64,000 nucleotides of DNA from Pontixanthobacter rizhaonensis (GCF_012972675.1 NZ_JABCRE010000002.1:106001-170000), one strand, 5' to 3'. Shown: positions 27,287 through 36,172, counted from the first letter of the stretch. Notes: generated by a model not told the origin, from the sequence alone. Numbers and translations are program-made.

Positions 27287-27823
27287 ATGGCTCGCTGGTA
27301 TATCATCCACGCCTATTCGGGTTTTGAAAACAAGGTCCGCGATGCGATCATTTCCGAAGCAGAGCGTTTGGGCCTGTCGGACGGTGTTGAAGAGGTTGAG
27401 GTTCCGACGGAAACCATCACCGAGGTCAAGCGCGGTAAGAAGGTTCAGGTAGAGCGTAAATTTATGCCGGGTTATGTTCTGGCCAAGCTGCAAATGACAG
27501 ATGATGTCTACCACTTGGTCAAGAACACACCGAAAGTGACCGGCTTCCTCGGTTCTAATAACAAGCCGCAGCCGATTACTGAAAAAGAAGCTGCACGCTA
27601 TTTCGGCGGTGTCGAAGAAGCCAAGGCTGCACCCAAGGCGCAGATCAATGTCGATTACGAAATCGGCGATTCGGTCAAAGTTCTGGATGGTCCGTTCGCA
27701 AGCTTCAACGGTGTCGTGGAAGAACTCGATTTCGACAAAGCCAAGGTCAAGGTTTCGGTCTCTATCTTCGGCCGTGCTACTCCGGTTGAGCTGGAGTTTG
27801 AACAGGTCGAACTGGTCAAGTAA
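27287..27823 (+). CDS. nusG: Transcription termination/antitermination protein NusG
   Basis: A 178-residue protein. The NGN domain begins MARWYIIHAYSGFENKVRDAI and includes RKFMPGYVLAKL; the C-terminal KOW domain has GDSVKVLDGPFASFNGVV. NusG binds RNA polymerase and links it to Rho or to the ribosome. Unlike the usual order, the next gene downstream is not rplK: about 4.7 kb of other genes lies between. Confidence 0.97.
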   Translation: MARWYIIHAYSGFENKVRDAIISEAERLGLSDGVEEVEVPTETITEVKRGKKVQVERKFMPGYVLAKLQMTDDVYHLVKNTPKVTGFLGSNNKPQPITEKEAARYFGGVEEAKAAPKAQINVDYEIGDSVKVLDGPFASFNGVVEELDFDKAKVKVSVSIFGRATPVELEFEQVELVK

Positions 27824-27836
27824 TTTTGATGCACGA

Positions 27837-27860
27837 GGAGAGGGCGCAAGGCACCTCTCC
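27837..27860 (+). terminator. Hairpin after nusG
   Basis: GGAGAGG at 27837 pairs with CCTCTCC ending at 27860 (7 bp, 10-base loop). There is no strong T tract, but a stop of transcription here would fit the loss of linkage between nusG and rplK. Confidence 0.45.
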
Positions 27861-27868
27861 CGCATTCC

Positions 27869-29362
27869 TCAATTTAGACGCACATCATATTGAATGGTGA
27901 AAGCAGGGGTTCCGCCGCCTGTTGTGCCATTCATAGTTCCGGTCATGCGTATGGCAAAGCTGCGCACAGCAGAGTCAAAGTCGATCACTGGTGTGATGCT
28001 CGAACTGCTCGCGTCGAGGAAGATGACACCGTCAGAAGCACTGCCGAGGCTCGCAAAATCGATCGACAGGCTGGTCGCATTGCTGCCCGTACCGTCGGTA
28101 AAGATAAACGGCGATCCGCCGCCGCCCAGATTGCCGACAAACATTGCGGTGTCAGCGGGCAATTCATCCGTCACCACCAACGATCCGCCGTCGGGTACAC
28201 CCAAGCCGGTATTTTCGACCGTCAGCGTGTAGCGGATGATGGCGCCGGGAATCGCTTTCGGGTTAGTGGTGCCATTCACAGGGTCGGATACAATCACAGA
28301 GCTTTTGTCCACGCCTATGTTGGGTGGCGCGCTGCTGAAGCATAAATCATCCACGTGCCAATAATCGAAATCGCTGCCGGATCCGCTGGTCTGGCGCATC
28401 CGGAACCGGAAATTGGCGTGCCGCATATCCGCTGTTGCCGTGTAGGTGCGGTTGAAAATCTCACCCTGCGTGCCCGCACCTGTGAATGTTTCAAGCGTAA
28501 CCCAAACGCCGCTACTGTTGAAGTATTCCAGAACAAGATTTTCTGTCCCTTCAGGGTTTTCACTAAAGGCATCGGATCCGCGCCGGACCCAAATCGTGAT
28601 TTCGTTCAATGTAGGGGTGTTGATTGCGACAGAGGTCACAGTGACTGTATTGTGGCGGAGGAACAGGGAGTTACCCGGCGAATTGGCTGTTTGAGAACCA
28701 ATTCCGGAACGGGTCGTATCGGTCGTGGTGAAGTTGCCAAAGCCGTTCTCAAAATCTTCGCAGCTATTGGCGTTCAAAACCGTTGATGGGGGTGGAAGAC
28801 CGGTATTCTCGGTCAGCACCACATCATCGACGTGCCAATAATCGAAGTCAGAACCGCTACCGCCTGTTTGCCGCCACCGCATTTGAAAGGTCGAATGTAA
28901 GGCCGCGACGGGTAGGGTTGTGTTCACAGTTGTAATGCCGCCATCAGCGATTGTTGTGGCTGAAAACGTCTGCAGTGCGATCCAAGTGCCGCCGGCATCG
29001 CGATATTCCAGCACCAAATCTTCGTTACCATCTGGATCTTCGCTGAAACTATCGTCGCCCTTGCGGACCCATGCTTCCAAAGTGGCAAATGACGCGCCGG
29101 ACAAATCGACGGTGCCGCTGGTCACGGTCACAACATTGTGCCGCGTAAATAGTGAGCAATTGCCGGAATTAGATGTATCGGTGTTAACACCGGCCCGCGT
29201 ACCGTCGCTTGCGGTCCAATTGGGGGAAAGCGTGCCGCATCCTGCGCCGCTATCGAAATCATCTGAAAAGACGACAGTGGACGTTTGGGCTGCACTGTTT
29301 TCCGGCATCATCAGAATGAATGCCATTGCCAGCGCAATGAAGAGTTTTGAGAGTTCGTTCAT
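27869..29362 (-). CDS. Secreted surface protein with two jelly-roll repeats and a DUF11-like domain
   Basis: A 497-residue exported protein with a signal peptide (about 25 residues, ending SAAQT). Two similar modules of about 150 residues follow: about 27-185 and 196-345. Each contains an FTRHN/FLRHN strand, AWVRKG/IWVRRG, NLVLEY, and FDYWHVDD near its end, like the MAM/lectin-type jelly-roll domains. Residues about 350-497 look like a DUF11-type surface repeat (YTLTVENTGLG, DELPADTAMF). A surface or matrix role is likely, but the ligand is unknown. It sits inside the nusG-rplK interval on the opposite strand. Confidence 0.7.
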   Translation of the reverse strand: MNELSKLFIALAMAFILMMPENSAAQTSTVVFSDDFDSGAGCGTLSPNWTASDGTRAGVNTDTSNSGNCSLFTRHNVVTVTSGTVDLSGASFATLEAWVRKGDDSFSEDPDGNEDLVLEYRDAGGTWIALQTFSATTIADGGITTVNTTLPVAALHSTFQMRWRQTGGSGSDFDYWHVDDVVLTENTGLPPPSTVLNANSCEDFENGFGNFTTTDTTRSGIGSQTANSPGNSLFLRHNTVTVTSVAINTPTLNEITIWVRRGSDAFSENPEGTENLVLEYFNSSGVWVTLETFTGAGTQGEIFNRTYTATADMRHANFRFRMRQTSGSGSDFDYWHVDDLCFSSAPPNIGVDKSSVIVSDPVNGTTNPKAIPGAIIRYTLTVENTGLGVPDGGSLVVTDELPADTAMFVGNLGGGGSPFIFTDGTGSNATSLSIDFASLGSASDGVIFLDASSSSITPVIDFDSAVRSFAIRMTGTMNGTTGGGTPAFTIQYDVRLN

Positions 29363-29395
29363 ATAGACGTTCTCAGGTGATGTACTACCTTCTGC

Positions 29396-29415
29396 TATTA
29401 CTTGGTACCGTAATA
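29396..29415. promoter_or_regulatory. Palindrome in the divergent region before the surface protein and haloperoxidase genes
   Basis: TATTAC at 29396-29401 and GTAATA at 29410-29415 form an inverted repeat around an 8-base core that includes GGTACC. It lies 34 bases before the start of the surface protein gene, in its presumed promoter. It could be a regulator operator; the regulator is unknown. Confidence 0.4.
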
Positions 29416-29706
29416 CACATCACGGGATAAGCATACCTACACCAAGAGAGTAAATGAGCTATTAACCATGCTCTGGCGAGGTTTTCAGGCGATTGTGCCG
29501 GGCGCAGGCCGCCATATTCTTGTGACCACCCAAAGAAGGGCACACCTTCGCCGCCGCCTTCCGGCCCATCTGTATTATTCTACCAATACACTCGAGGGGC
29601 GTTCCATCGGATTGAACGCCAACGGTTGTTGGTTGACCGAGTTTTAACCTGATCCCGCTATCCGCAGTCCAAACGTTCCCGTAATTGGCTTTAAGGACCC
29701 GGATTA
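29416..29706. other. Non-coding remainder of the 344-bp divergent intergenic region
   Basis: No gene is supported here. The stretch holds a possible sigma70-like promoter (29633-29661) for the haloperoxidase gene; I see no other RNA or repeat. Confidence 0.5.
29633..29661 (+). promoter_or_regulatory. Possible promoter for the haloperoxidase gene
   Basis: TTGACC at 29633-29638 and CGCTAT at 29656-29661 with a 17-base spacer, about 46 bp before the ATG at 29707. Confidence 0.35.
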
Positions 29707-31086
29707 ATGACGCTTACTCGCCGGAGGTTTATCTCTTCCAGTGCCGCCACCATTGGCTTGGCCGGTCTTACTGCAGGGTGCAGCACGGCCAGCTTTGGCA
29801 GTCAGTCGTCCTATTTGACGCCGATCCTTGCTCCGCAACGCCAGAACACGGTCTTCCACTGGGTTGATGTGGTATTGCAGCAAACGCGTGACCAGCGCGT
29901 GCCGCCGCCACGCGCAGCCTATAATTATGCTGGTCCAATGCTCGCGGGCTTCCTTGCCGCTAATGCAATCATGAAGCGTTATGACGAACCCTACGGCATT
30001 GGCGAAGCACCTGCAGGTGCTGACCCGGAAGTAGCCTACGGTGTGGCGTTTGCGACAGTAGCAGCCCAGTGCTTCGGCCAACCCTTTATGCTGGAACGAG
30101 CGGCGTTCAAGCGGCGTTTTCCTGACAGTGAAGCAAAGTCGCTTGGTGTTGCGTGGGGCCGTAAAGTCGGCATGGCAATCAACAAAATGCGGACCCGCGA
30201 CGGTGCGCAGCCTAGCCAGGTGAACTATTATCACGGCCGCTATGACCGTCGTAAAGATGCACTCAACTGGAATCCCACGGGCGCAACCTATGGCGATAGT
30301 ATGGGGCCAAGCGTGGGCCATTATGAGCGGGGCCTCTTTCCCGGGCTTGGTAAAGTCAAACCATGGACCATGACTCATTCCGAGCAGTTCCAGCCAGCTG
30401 AGTTTTATGATCCCGCCAGCCCGGAATTTGCCAAACAATATGAGTATGTCCGCAAGATTGGCTGTGTCGGCAGCACAATGCGAACTGAAGATGAAGCGGA
30501 GATAGCGATTTTCTGGGAAGATGGCCCGTGGGGCATCACGCCGCCGGGGCATTTCCTGTTGATCGCGGTTCAAGTTATGCAGGATCGCGGGTTTGACTTC
30601 CTCGATCTGGCGCGCGCCTTTGCCCTCCTTGGCATGACTCAGGGTGATGCCGCGATCAATTCGTGGAACAGCAAATATCAGTATGATGTGCTGCGCCCTG
30701 AGACAGCGATCCGCTACCGCGCCAATCAATTCAGCAATCCCGCGCTTAGTCAGGAAAAAGGCTGGAAAAGCTATATCCCGACACCGAATTTCCCGGCCTA
30801 TACTTCCGGCCACTCTACCTTCGGAGCGGCAGGTAGCGAGCTGACAGCGTTGCTGATCGGCACAGATAAGGTGAATTTCGATCACCAATCGCCCGATTTG
30901 AACGGCTTCCCGCAATTGGACGGTAAACGACGGTATTGGACGTCTTTGTCTCAGGCTGCCGAAGAAAACGGGATGAGCCGGCTTTACGGCGGCGTGCATT
31001 GGGATGTCGATCATACCGCAGGCATGACTGCCGGGCGGGCGATCGCACGTCAGGCATTTTCCAACTGGTTCAAACCTAAGGCGTGA
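29707..31086 (+). CDS. Vanadium-dependent haloperoxidase-like (PAP2 superfamily) Tat lipoprotein
   Basis: A 459-residue protein. Residues 1-25 hold a twin-arginine signal (TRRRFISS) and a lipobox (LTAGC, Cys25), so it should be exported folded and lipid-anchored. The vanadate-binding set of the family is in place: K323 and R330 in KYQYDVLRPE, S367-G368-H369 in TSGHSTF, and R425 and H431 in RLYGGVHWDVDH; the R-x5-H spacing matches chloroperoxidase. It may be a haloperoxidase or a phosphatase; sequence alone cannot decide. It overlaps the next barrel gene by ATGA. Confidence 0.85.
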   Translation: MTLTRRRFISSSAATIGLAGLTAGCSTASFGSQSSYLTPILAPQRQNTVFHWVDVVLQQTRDQRVPPPRAAYNYAGPMLAGFLAANAIMKRYDEPYGIGEAPAGADPEVAYGVAFATVAAQCFGQPFMLERAAFKRRFPDSEAKSLGVAWGRKVGMAINKMRTRDGAQPSQVNYYHGRYDRRKDALNWNPTGATYGDSMGPSVGHYERGLFPGLGKVKPWTMTHSEQFQPAEFYDPASPEFAKQYEYVRKIGCVGSTMRTEDEAEIAIFWEDGPWGITPPGHFLLIAVQVMQDRGFDFLDLARAFALLGMTQGDAAINSWNSKYQYDVLRPETAIRYRANQFSNPALSQEKGWKSYIPTPNFPAYTSGHSTFGAAGSELTALLIGTDKVNFDHQSPDLNGFPQLDGKRRYWTSLSQAAEENGMSRLYGGVHWDVDHTAGMTAGRAIARQAFSNWFKPKA

Positions 31087-32117
31087 TCATGAGAGCGAGC
31101 AATTTCTCCATCAGTGACACACTGTGCGCTGGTATATTGGCCGTATGCGTAGCTGCACCTGCTTCAGCGCAGGATTTCTCTATCAGCAGCGAAAGATTGG
31201 CCAATATCGAAGAACCGTTGGCGACAGAAATCGCCGGCGTGACGATCGAAGCAGCCGGTGTGGTCGATGCGCGGCTCGATTATGATCTGGAAGGCATGTT
31301 CGACGATGAAGATGTGATTGATCCGGGCGTTATCGGTAATTTCAGCGTCAATGCATCCACCCAGCTTGGCAATCGCTGGGATGTCGGTGTCGCCTATTTT
31401 GGTCAGTATGAGAATGGCCGCGGCGTATCAGGTTACACAGACAATATCGCCGGTTTCATTTCCGGCGCATACGGCACTGTTTTGGCGGGTGAGGTGATGA
31501 ACCTTGTCCGTGAGGAAACTCGCCGTGTGCGCGGCATCGGTAACGCCGATCTGAGATTTGACGATGCATTGGGTGCCGCCCAAAATTGGGGCGGGGGCTA
31601 TGTCGGTCAGTTCGGTCCATCACGCCTCAGCGCGTTGGTGGATGAGGACGGCAATTATGATGTCGGCTTCGTCTATGAACGGCCTTCGGGCAAAGCCGGT
31701 TACCGCTATGCCGCGCGGTTTACGGATGCTCCATTTGTGGCCGCCGACGGGATTACACAATTTGATTCCAATGCTCTGACCGGCACGTTTGAATATATGT
31801 ATTCGCGCAGCATCCTGAATGTTGGCGCTGGATATGAATTGCTTCAAGCCGGACCCATCGATGCGCAGCGTTGGTTTGTGTCGGGCGGCTGGCAACGCCA
31901 ATGGGGTGCATTCACCACTTCTGTCGAAGGGCATTTCGGTGAAATTGAAGGGCAGGCAGAGAAATCTGGTGCTTTCGGCCTCAGCTATGGTTTTGCGCGT
32001 GGGTTGTCGCTTAATCTGGGCGTCAATCACTCCGATGCGCAAGTGGAAGTCGGCGGGGTGCAAATACTCGACGAAGCCGAAACATCAGCGACGACATCTG
32101 TCCGTTTCGGGTTTTAA
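31083..32117 (+). CDS. Outer-membrane beta-barrel (porin-like) protein
   Basis: A 344-residue outer-membrane protein with a signal peptide ending ASAQD and a C-terminal FGF, as expected for BAM substrates. Alternating hydrophobic strands fill the rest (FSVNASTQLGNRWDVGVAYFGQY, YMYSRSILNVGAGYELLQ, LSLNLGVNHSDAQVEVGG). It resembles porin-type barrels, but I cannot assign a subfamily. Translation probably couples to the haloperoxidase gene (ATGA); a second ATG six bases on is equally possible. Confidence 0.7.
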   Translation: MIMRASNFSISDTLCAGILAVCVAAPASAQDFSISSERLANIEEPLATEIAGVTIEAAGVVDARLDYDLEGMFDDEDVIDPGVIGNFSVNASTQLGNRWDVGVAYFGQYENGRGVSGYTDNIAGFISGAYGTVLAGEVMNLVREETRRVRGIGNADLRFDDALGAAQNWGGGYVGQFGPSRLSALVDEDGNYDVGFVYERPSGKAGYRYAARFTDAPFVAADGITQFDSNALTGTFEYMYSRSILNVGAGYELLQAGPIDAQRWFVSGGWQRQWGAFTTSVEGHFGEIEGQAEKSGAFGLSYGFARGLSLNLGVNHSDAQVEVGGVQILDEAETSATTSVRFGF

Positions 32118-32491
32118 GCTGACCGGCATTGCTGCCGCCACGTAGCGTTTCCTACTTGAGAATGGCCCTTTATGCTGCAGCATGGCCTGCGGCCCAGACA
32201 GGGTTCAAAAGCTGGTGCATTACTGTGGGTTCGCGCCATGCCTGTGGCTGTCGTTTTTCTCGGTCAGGACTGTGTCCCATGTGTCCCTTTCCTACAAACG
32301 TAAACAGACGGACACACGCGGCGGAATTGCTTGCATTTCCTCTCCGAAACGCTATCAGCGCCGCTTCCCGAAAGGGATTCCCGATTTTGGGAGATGTGGG
32401 AGGCAGTTTTACTGCCGTTGACCACTTAACATGATCCTTCGGCAAGCTCAGGACGAGCGGGCCGTGGGAGACAGTGTGAAAGGAAGCCATT
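32118..32491. other. 374-bp intergenic region before rplK
   Basis: No credible gene. It should carry the rplKA promoter, though I cannot point to a convincing pair of elements. It contains a dispersed repeat-like motif at 32434-32460. Autoregulation of ribosomal operons by L1 would act on the leader, but I see no clear L1-binding fold. Confidence 0.5.
32434..32460 (+). repeat. Dispersed repeat-like motif (TCCTTCGGCAAGCTCAGGA type)
   Basis: The sequence TCCTTCGGCAAGCTCAGGA followed by CGAGCGG at 32434-32460 matches a short intergenic repeat (CCTTCGACAAGCTCAGG-type) common in many proteobacterial genomes. One copy is visible here, read as a spurious LSLPKD peptide on the other strand. Confidence 0.6.
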
Positions 32492-32923
32492 ATGGCGAAG
32501 AAGATTGAAGGCTATATCAAGCTGCAAGTGCCCGCTGGCACTGCAAACCCATCACCGCCAATCGGCCCTGCATTGGGTCAGCGCGGCGTTAACATCATGG
32601 AATTCTGTAAGGCGTTTAACGCGGCGACACAGGAACTTGAGAAGAACGCACCGATCCCAACAGTGATTACTGTTTATGCGGACCGTTCATTCACTTTCGT
32701 GACCAAGACACCGCCGGCAAGCTATTACATCAAGAAAGCTGCCAAGCTGAAGTCCGGTTCATCTGAGCCAGGCAAAATTATCGCTGGTTCGGTCAAGAAG
32801 AGCCAAGTGAAAGAGATCGCAGAAGCCAAAATGGTTGATCTCAACGCAAACGATATCGATCAGGCTATGAAAATCATCGAAGGCTCTGTCCGTTCGATGG
32901 GCCTCGAAGTGGTGGAGGGCTGA
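32492..32923 (+). CDS. rplK: 50S ribosomal protein L11
   Basis: A 143-residue L11. The N-terminal domain has [32 protein letters not shown], and the RNA-binding C-terminal domain has [24 protein letters not shown] and [14 protein letters not shown]. The site binds 23S rRNA at the factor-binding region. Ribosome site AAAGGAAG. Followed by rplA after four bases. Confidence 0.98.
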   Translation: MAKKIEGYIKLQVPAGTANPSPPIGPALGQRGVNIMEFCKAFNAATQELEKNAPIPTVITVYADRSFTFVTKTPPASYYIKKAAKLKSGSSEPGKIIAGSVKKSQVKEIAEAKMVDLNANDIDQAMKIIEGSVRSMGLEVVEG

Positions 32924-32927
32924 TCTG

Positions 32928-33623
32928 ATGGCTAAACTGACAAAAATTCAAAAAGTCCGTGCTGAAATGGACCGTGAAAAGCTCTACAGTGTTGACGATG
33001 CGATCGCGACATTGCGCGAGCACTCCAGAAAAGGCTTCGACGAAACCGTTGAAGTCGCCATCAACCTGGGTGTTGACCCGCGTCACGCAGACCAAATGGT
33101 TCGTGGCATGGTCGCGCTGCCTTCCGGCACTGGTAAAGACGTCAAAGTCGCTGTGTTCGCACGCGGTGACAATGCCGATAAAGCTACTGCTGCTGGTGCT
33201 GACAAGGTCGGTGCGGAAGACCTGATGGAAGACATGCAGGCCGGTAACCTCGATTATGACCGTGTGATTGCGTCGCCCGACATGATGGGTGTTGTGGGCC
33301 GTCTTGGTAAGGTTCTGGGTCCGAAAGGCCTCATGCCTAACCCGAAGCTGGGCACTGTCACACCGAATGTGGAACAAGCCGTGAAAGACGCCAAGGGCGG
33401 TCAGGTTGAATTCCGGGTTGAGAAGATGGGCATCATCCACACCGGCATCGGCAAAATGTCGTTCAAAGATGCGGATATTAAAACCAACTTTGAAGCGATT
33501 ACCAAAGCTATCGTGAAAGCGAAGCCAGCCGGTGCGAAGGGCAAATATGTAAAGAAGGTCTCGCTGACCTCTACAATGGGCCCGGGTCTGAAAATCGATC
33601 TGTCGGAAATCGAAGGCGCATAA
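32928..33623 (+). CDS. rplA: 50S ribosomal protein L1
   Basis: A 231-residue L1 with [55 protein letters not shown] and [11 protein letters not shown]. It binds the L1 stalk of 23S rRNA and usually represses its own operon. rplJ and rplL do not follow: a terminator and a convergent gene end the unit. Confidence 0.98.
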   Translation: MAKLTKIQKVRAEMDREKLYSVDDAIATLREHSRKGFDETVEVAINLGVDPRHADQMVRGMVALPSGTGKDVKVAVFARGDNADKATAAGADKVGAEDLMEDMQAGNLDYDRVIASPDMMGVVGRLGKVLGPKGLMPNPKLGTVTPNVEQAVKDAKGGQVEFRVEKMGIIHTGIGKMSFKDADIKTNFEAITKAIVKAKPAGAKGKYVKKVSLTSTMGPGLKIDLSEIEGA

Positions 33624-33652
33624 GCGACTTTCCTACATAATCCGAATTTGAG

Positions 33653-33686
33653 AAGGGCCGGGGGAGTAATCCTCTGGCCCTTTTTC
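33653..33686 (+). terminator. Intrinsic terminator after rplA
   Basis: Stem AAGGGCCGGGGG and its partner ending GGCCCTT, loop about six bases, followed by a T run with one C (positions 33681-33689). It closes the rplKA unit. Confidence 0.88.
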
Positions 33687-33693
33687 TTTCGGG

Positions 33694-34239
33694 TTACGGA
33701 TGCTTGGTGGGGCGTAAATACGACGTGTCATATCCCATCTCAGCGGCACGGTTATACAAAGCTGCTTCTTCTGCAGCCGTCAGATCAGGGGTTCGTGACA
33801 ACAACCACAAGTACCGGCCAGCCGGCTCACCAACGATCGCCCAACTGTAATCATCTGCACGGTCAAGAACCCAATAGTCGCCGTAGAAAGGCCCGAAGAA
33901 ACTGACTTTCAATTTTGCGCCGGTCGGGTCATCGACGATTTTGGCACGCCCGTTGGCCGTAGTAATTTTCCCGTCTTCTTTGCGGCAGGAATTAATCACC
34001 GAGATTTTGCCATCCTCTCGCAAGGCGTACTCCGCCGTTACCCCTTCGCAGCCCTTTTGGAATCCTTGTTCGTACCGGGCGATTTCATACCACTTACCCA
34101 GATAGCGATTGATCTCGATGCTTTTGGCGGGTTCAGGGACGGCTGTATTACCGACAGGGTGCTTATCGAATATGGCGGCACAACCGCCTAACATCAGCAC
34201 AGCGGCGGCGGTAAGACAGGGTTTAAGAAGATGCTTCAT
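33694..34239 (-). CDS. Outer-membrane lipoprotein lipocalin, Blc-like
   Basis: A 181-residue lipoprotein with signal peptide and lipobox LGGC. The lipocalin motifs are YLGKWYEIARYEQGFQKG (first), YGDYWVLDRADDYSWAIVG (second) and LWLLSRTP. Blc proteins bind lysophospholipids or fatty acids in the envelope. The start at 34239 (MKHLLKPC) is chosen because the longer reading frame upstream lacks any family character and the signal peptide fits. Confidence 0.9.
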   Translation of the reverse strand: MKHLLKPCLTAAAVLMLGGCAAIFDKHPVGNTAVPEPAKSIEINRYLGKWYEIARYEQGFQKGCEGVTAEYALREDGKISVINSCRKEDGKITTANGRAKIVDDPTGAKLKVSFFGPFYGDYWVLDRADDYSWAIVGEPAGRYLWLLSRTPDLTAAEEAALYNRAAEMGYDTSYLRPTKHP

Positions 34240-34286
34240 GGCCGTGTTCTTACACAAAGAGTGATGAACTGGCGATGATGGTGCTT

Positions 34287-35201
34287 CTAAGCGCGTAGCA
34301 ATTGGCGGGCTTTTGCCAGTGTTCCGCTTTGCGTTGTGGCAGCTTTGATGTGGGCCACGCCTGCATCGAATGCATCCACTGACGATAGCAGCATACGATT
34401 GGTAAGACCTTTCTTCATCATGAAGAAGGAACACGCATTGACCGCATCCGTGCCAAACATTGCCTTGTGAGCGCCTTCGCCTTCGGTGAAATCAAAATAG
34501 CGATAACGACCTTCGGCAAATAAGCGTTCCAACGCTTCCAATTGTAGCACTGTCCCGGGTGAGAATTTTGCATGGTCGGGATCATACCCCAGAAAGGCAT
34601 AGACGATGGTGTCGTCAATGACCGGCAAGTATAAATAGCTGATTGGCTGGCCATCTACGCAGAGCAAATATGCACGCACTTTGTCTGCAGAGGCCAAGTG
34701 CCGGCGCTCCTCATGCGCTTCATCGCTTTCGGGCAGGCCAGCATCCAGTGATTTGGCCTGATAGGTCCGGCGCGATAGAGGCAGCGCCAGATCGCGAAAT
34801 TCGTCCATCTCGTCAGGCGTCCGATATTCGCGAAATTCGACTTCACCGCCAATATCTTTGATCAACTTGCGATGCTTGCGCCGCAAAGTGGAGCGTGTTT
34901 TTGAAGAGAAGCGCGCTAAATATTCGTCAAACGACCCCGCCATGTCGATGTAGTGGCGTTCATACTGTTGGACCCCGCCGATCACGAAATCCGGGTGTTG
35001 CTTGCCCAGAGTGCTAAGCGTCCCGGCTGGGGCTGACAAAACACGGAAGCCGTCTTGGTCGTCCGTCAGTTCCGGCAGGGTGAGCTGTTTCCCGCCGACG
35101 ACATCCGCCAAGCTAAAGGACAGCGTGGTTAGATCTTTGGGCACAGAAAGCAGCACCCGTGAACCGACGACAAATTTAACAGACGTTTTGGTGCTGCTCA
35201 T
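34287..35201 (-). CDS. FemAB-like GNAT acyltransferase
   Basis: A 304-residue protein with the Acetyltransf_6/FemAB-like fold (SSKTRSTLRRKHRKLIKDIG, YLLCVDGQPISYLYLP, GYDPDHAKFSPGTVLQLEALERL, YFDFTEGEGAHKAMFGT). Related proteins act in cell-wall or exopolysaccharide modification. The start at 35201 overlaps the stop of the deacetylase gene by ATGA, so the two are probably co-translated. Start from 35369 would extend into the deacetylase gene and is rejected. Substrate unknown. Confidence 0.78.
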   Translation of the reverse strand: MSSTKTSVKFVVGSRVLLSVPKDLTTLSFSLADVVGGKQLTLPELTDDQDGFRVLSAPAGTLSTLGKQHPDFVIGGVQQYERHYIDMAGSFDEYLARFSSKTRSTLRRKHRKLIKDIGGEVEFREYRTPDEMDEFRDLALPLSRRTYQAKSLDAGLPESDEAHEERRHLASADKVRAYLLCVDGQPISYLYLPVIDDTIVYAFLGYDPDHAKFSPGTVLQLEALERLFAEGRYRYFDFTEGEGAHKAMFGTDAVNACSFFMMKKGLTNRMLLSSVDAFDAGVAHIKAATTQSGTLAKARQLLRA

Positions 35202-36172
35202 GATCCACCATACAGAATATTGGCGACCGCCTGTTCGGCCACACGGTAACCGGACCGGACGGGGTCCAAGGGTACCACTGAAGCTGGCGTGCATGACGCA
35301 GAAACAGAAGGCGGATTGGCGGCATATGTAGCTGTGCCGACCCCATTCATGGCAGCAATGGTCTTGCACAGCGCCTCAAATCGGCGGCGCACGATCCAAT
35401 TGATTTTCTCGCGCTGGCGGCAAAGCAGTTCAAAGCTGTGGGAGACCAATGTGAGGGCATCGACCCCGTTGGCTCTTGAGTGCTTCATTGCAGCTTTGAG
35501 TTCGGCGGAAGACAACGCGGTGATTTGGGCATGGCGCAGTTCACCGCCGAATGTTTCGACGCAGCCAATCGGTACTTCGATGAGGCCGCAATGCTGCAAA
35601 GGTTGGCGGTCGGTAGAAGTCAAGCTGATGTCACAGGCTGATACTGCAATACCCGGACAATGGCTGGTTTCATGCGTAAAACCGAGCGCCGCCAGAGCGC
35701 GGCAAGTGTCATCATTGGCGCCATAATTACCCGCACGAAAAGCGGTTGGACGCGGAGCGCCCGCGGCGATCAAGGTCGTGCGAGCATAATCGAGCAGCGT
35801 ACATTGATCATCAAAGGTAAAGTCTTTGATGTTGCGGCCAGTTCTTCCATTTACCGGTGTCGCATCGCCAGCAAATTCCAGCCATTCGCTATGCAGGTGA
35901 AGCTGAACATCATGGCCAGCTTCGACAATCGGCTCGACAATATCTGTGATCGCTTCAGTGCCCCAGATAAGGGCAGGCATCGGATCGACGAAGAACACAC
36001 CTTTCAGGCCGTAGCGGTTCATGAAATCGATTTGATACGCGATGCCGACATCACCTTCTGGCGTTGTCGCGGATATGGATCGAGCATAATTTTCGGCGCG
36101 GCAATCCTTGCCCATCCTTTGGACAATGCTTGCCGAGTATTCGGTATCAACCGTGATATAGACCTGCGTCAT
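35198..36172 (-). CDS. Polysaccharide deacetylase family protein (NodB-like)
   Basis: A 324-residue carbohydrate esterase with NodB homology. The metal triad is recognisable: VDTEY near residue 10 (Asp), then HDVQLHLHSEW near 85 (the two His of HxxxH), and FRAGNYG near 145. There is no signal peptide, so it probably acts in the cytoplasm or at the inner membrane. It pairs with the downstream FemAB-like GNAT (ATGA overlap), suggesting joint deacetylation/acylation of a surface glycan. Confidence 0.82.
   Translation of the reverse strand: MTQVYITVDTEYSASIVQRMGKDCRAENYARSISATTPEGDVGIAYQIDFMNRYGLKGVFFVDPMPALIWGTEAITDIVEPIVEAGHDVQLHLHSEWLEFAGDATPVNGRTGRNIKDFTFDDQCTLLDYARTTLIAAGAPRPTAFRAGNYGANDDTCRALAALGFTHETSHCPGIAVSACDISLTSTDRQPLQHCGLIEVPIGCVETFGGELRHAQITALSSAELKAAMKHSRANGVDALTLVSHSFELLCRQREKINWIVRRRFEALCKTIAAMNGVGTATYAANPPSVSASCTPASVVPLDPVRSGYRVAEQAVANILYGGS

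Noticed and set aside
29704..31014. Long minus-strand reading frame of 436 residues opposite the haloperoxidase gene
   Set aside because: The plus strand holds complete vanadate-binding motifs and a Tat signal; the minus frame has no recognisable domain and is a codon-bias shadow.
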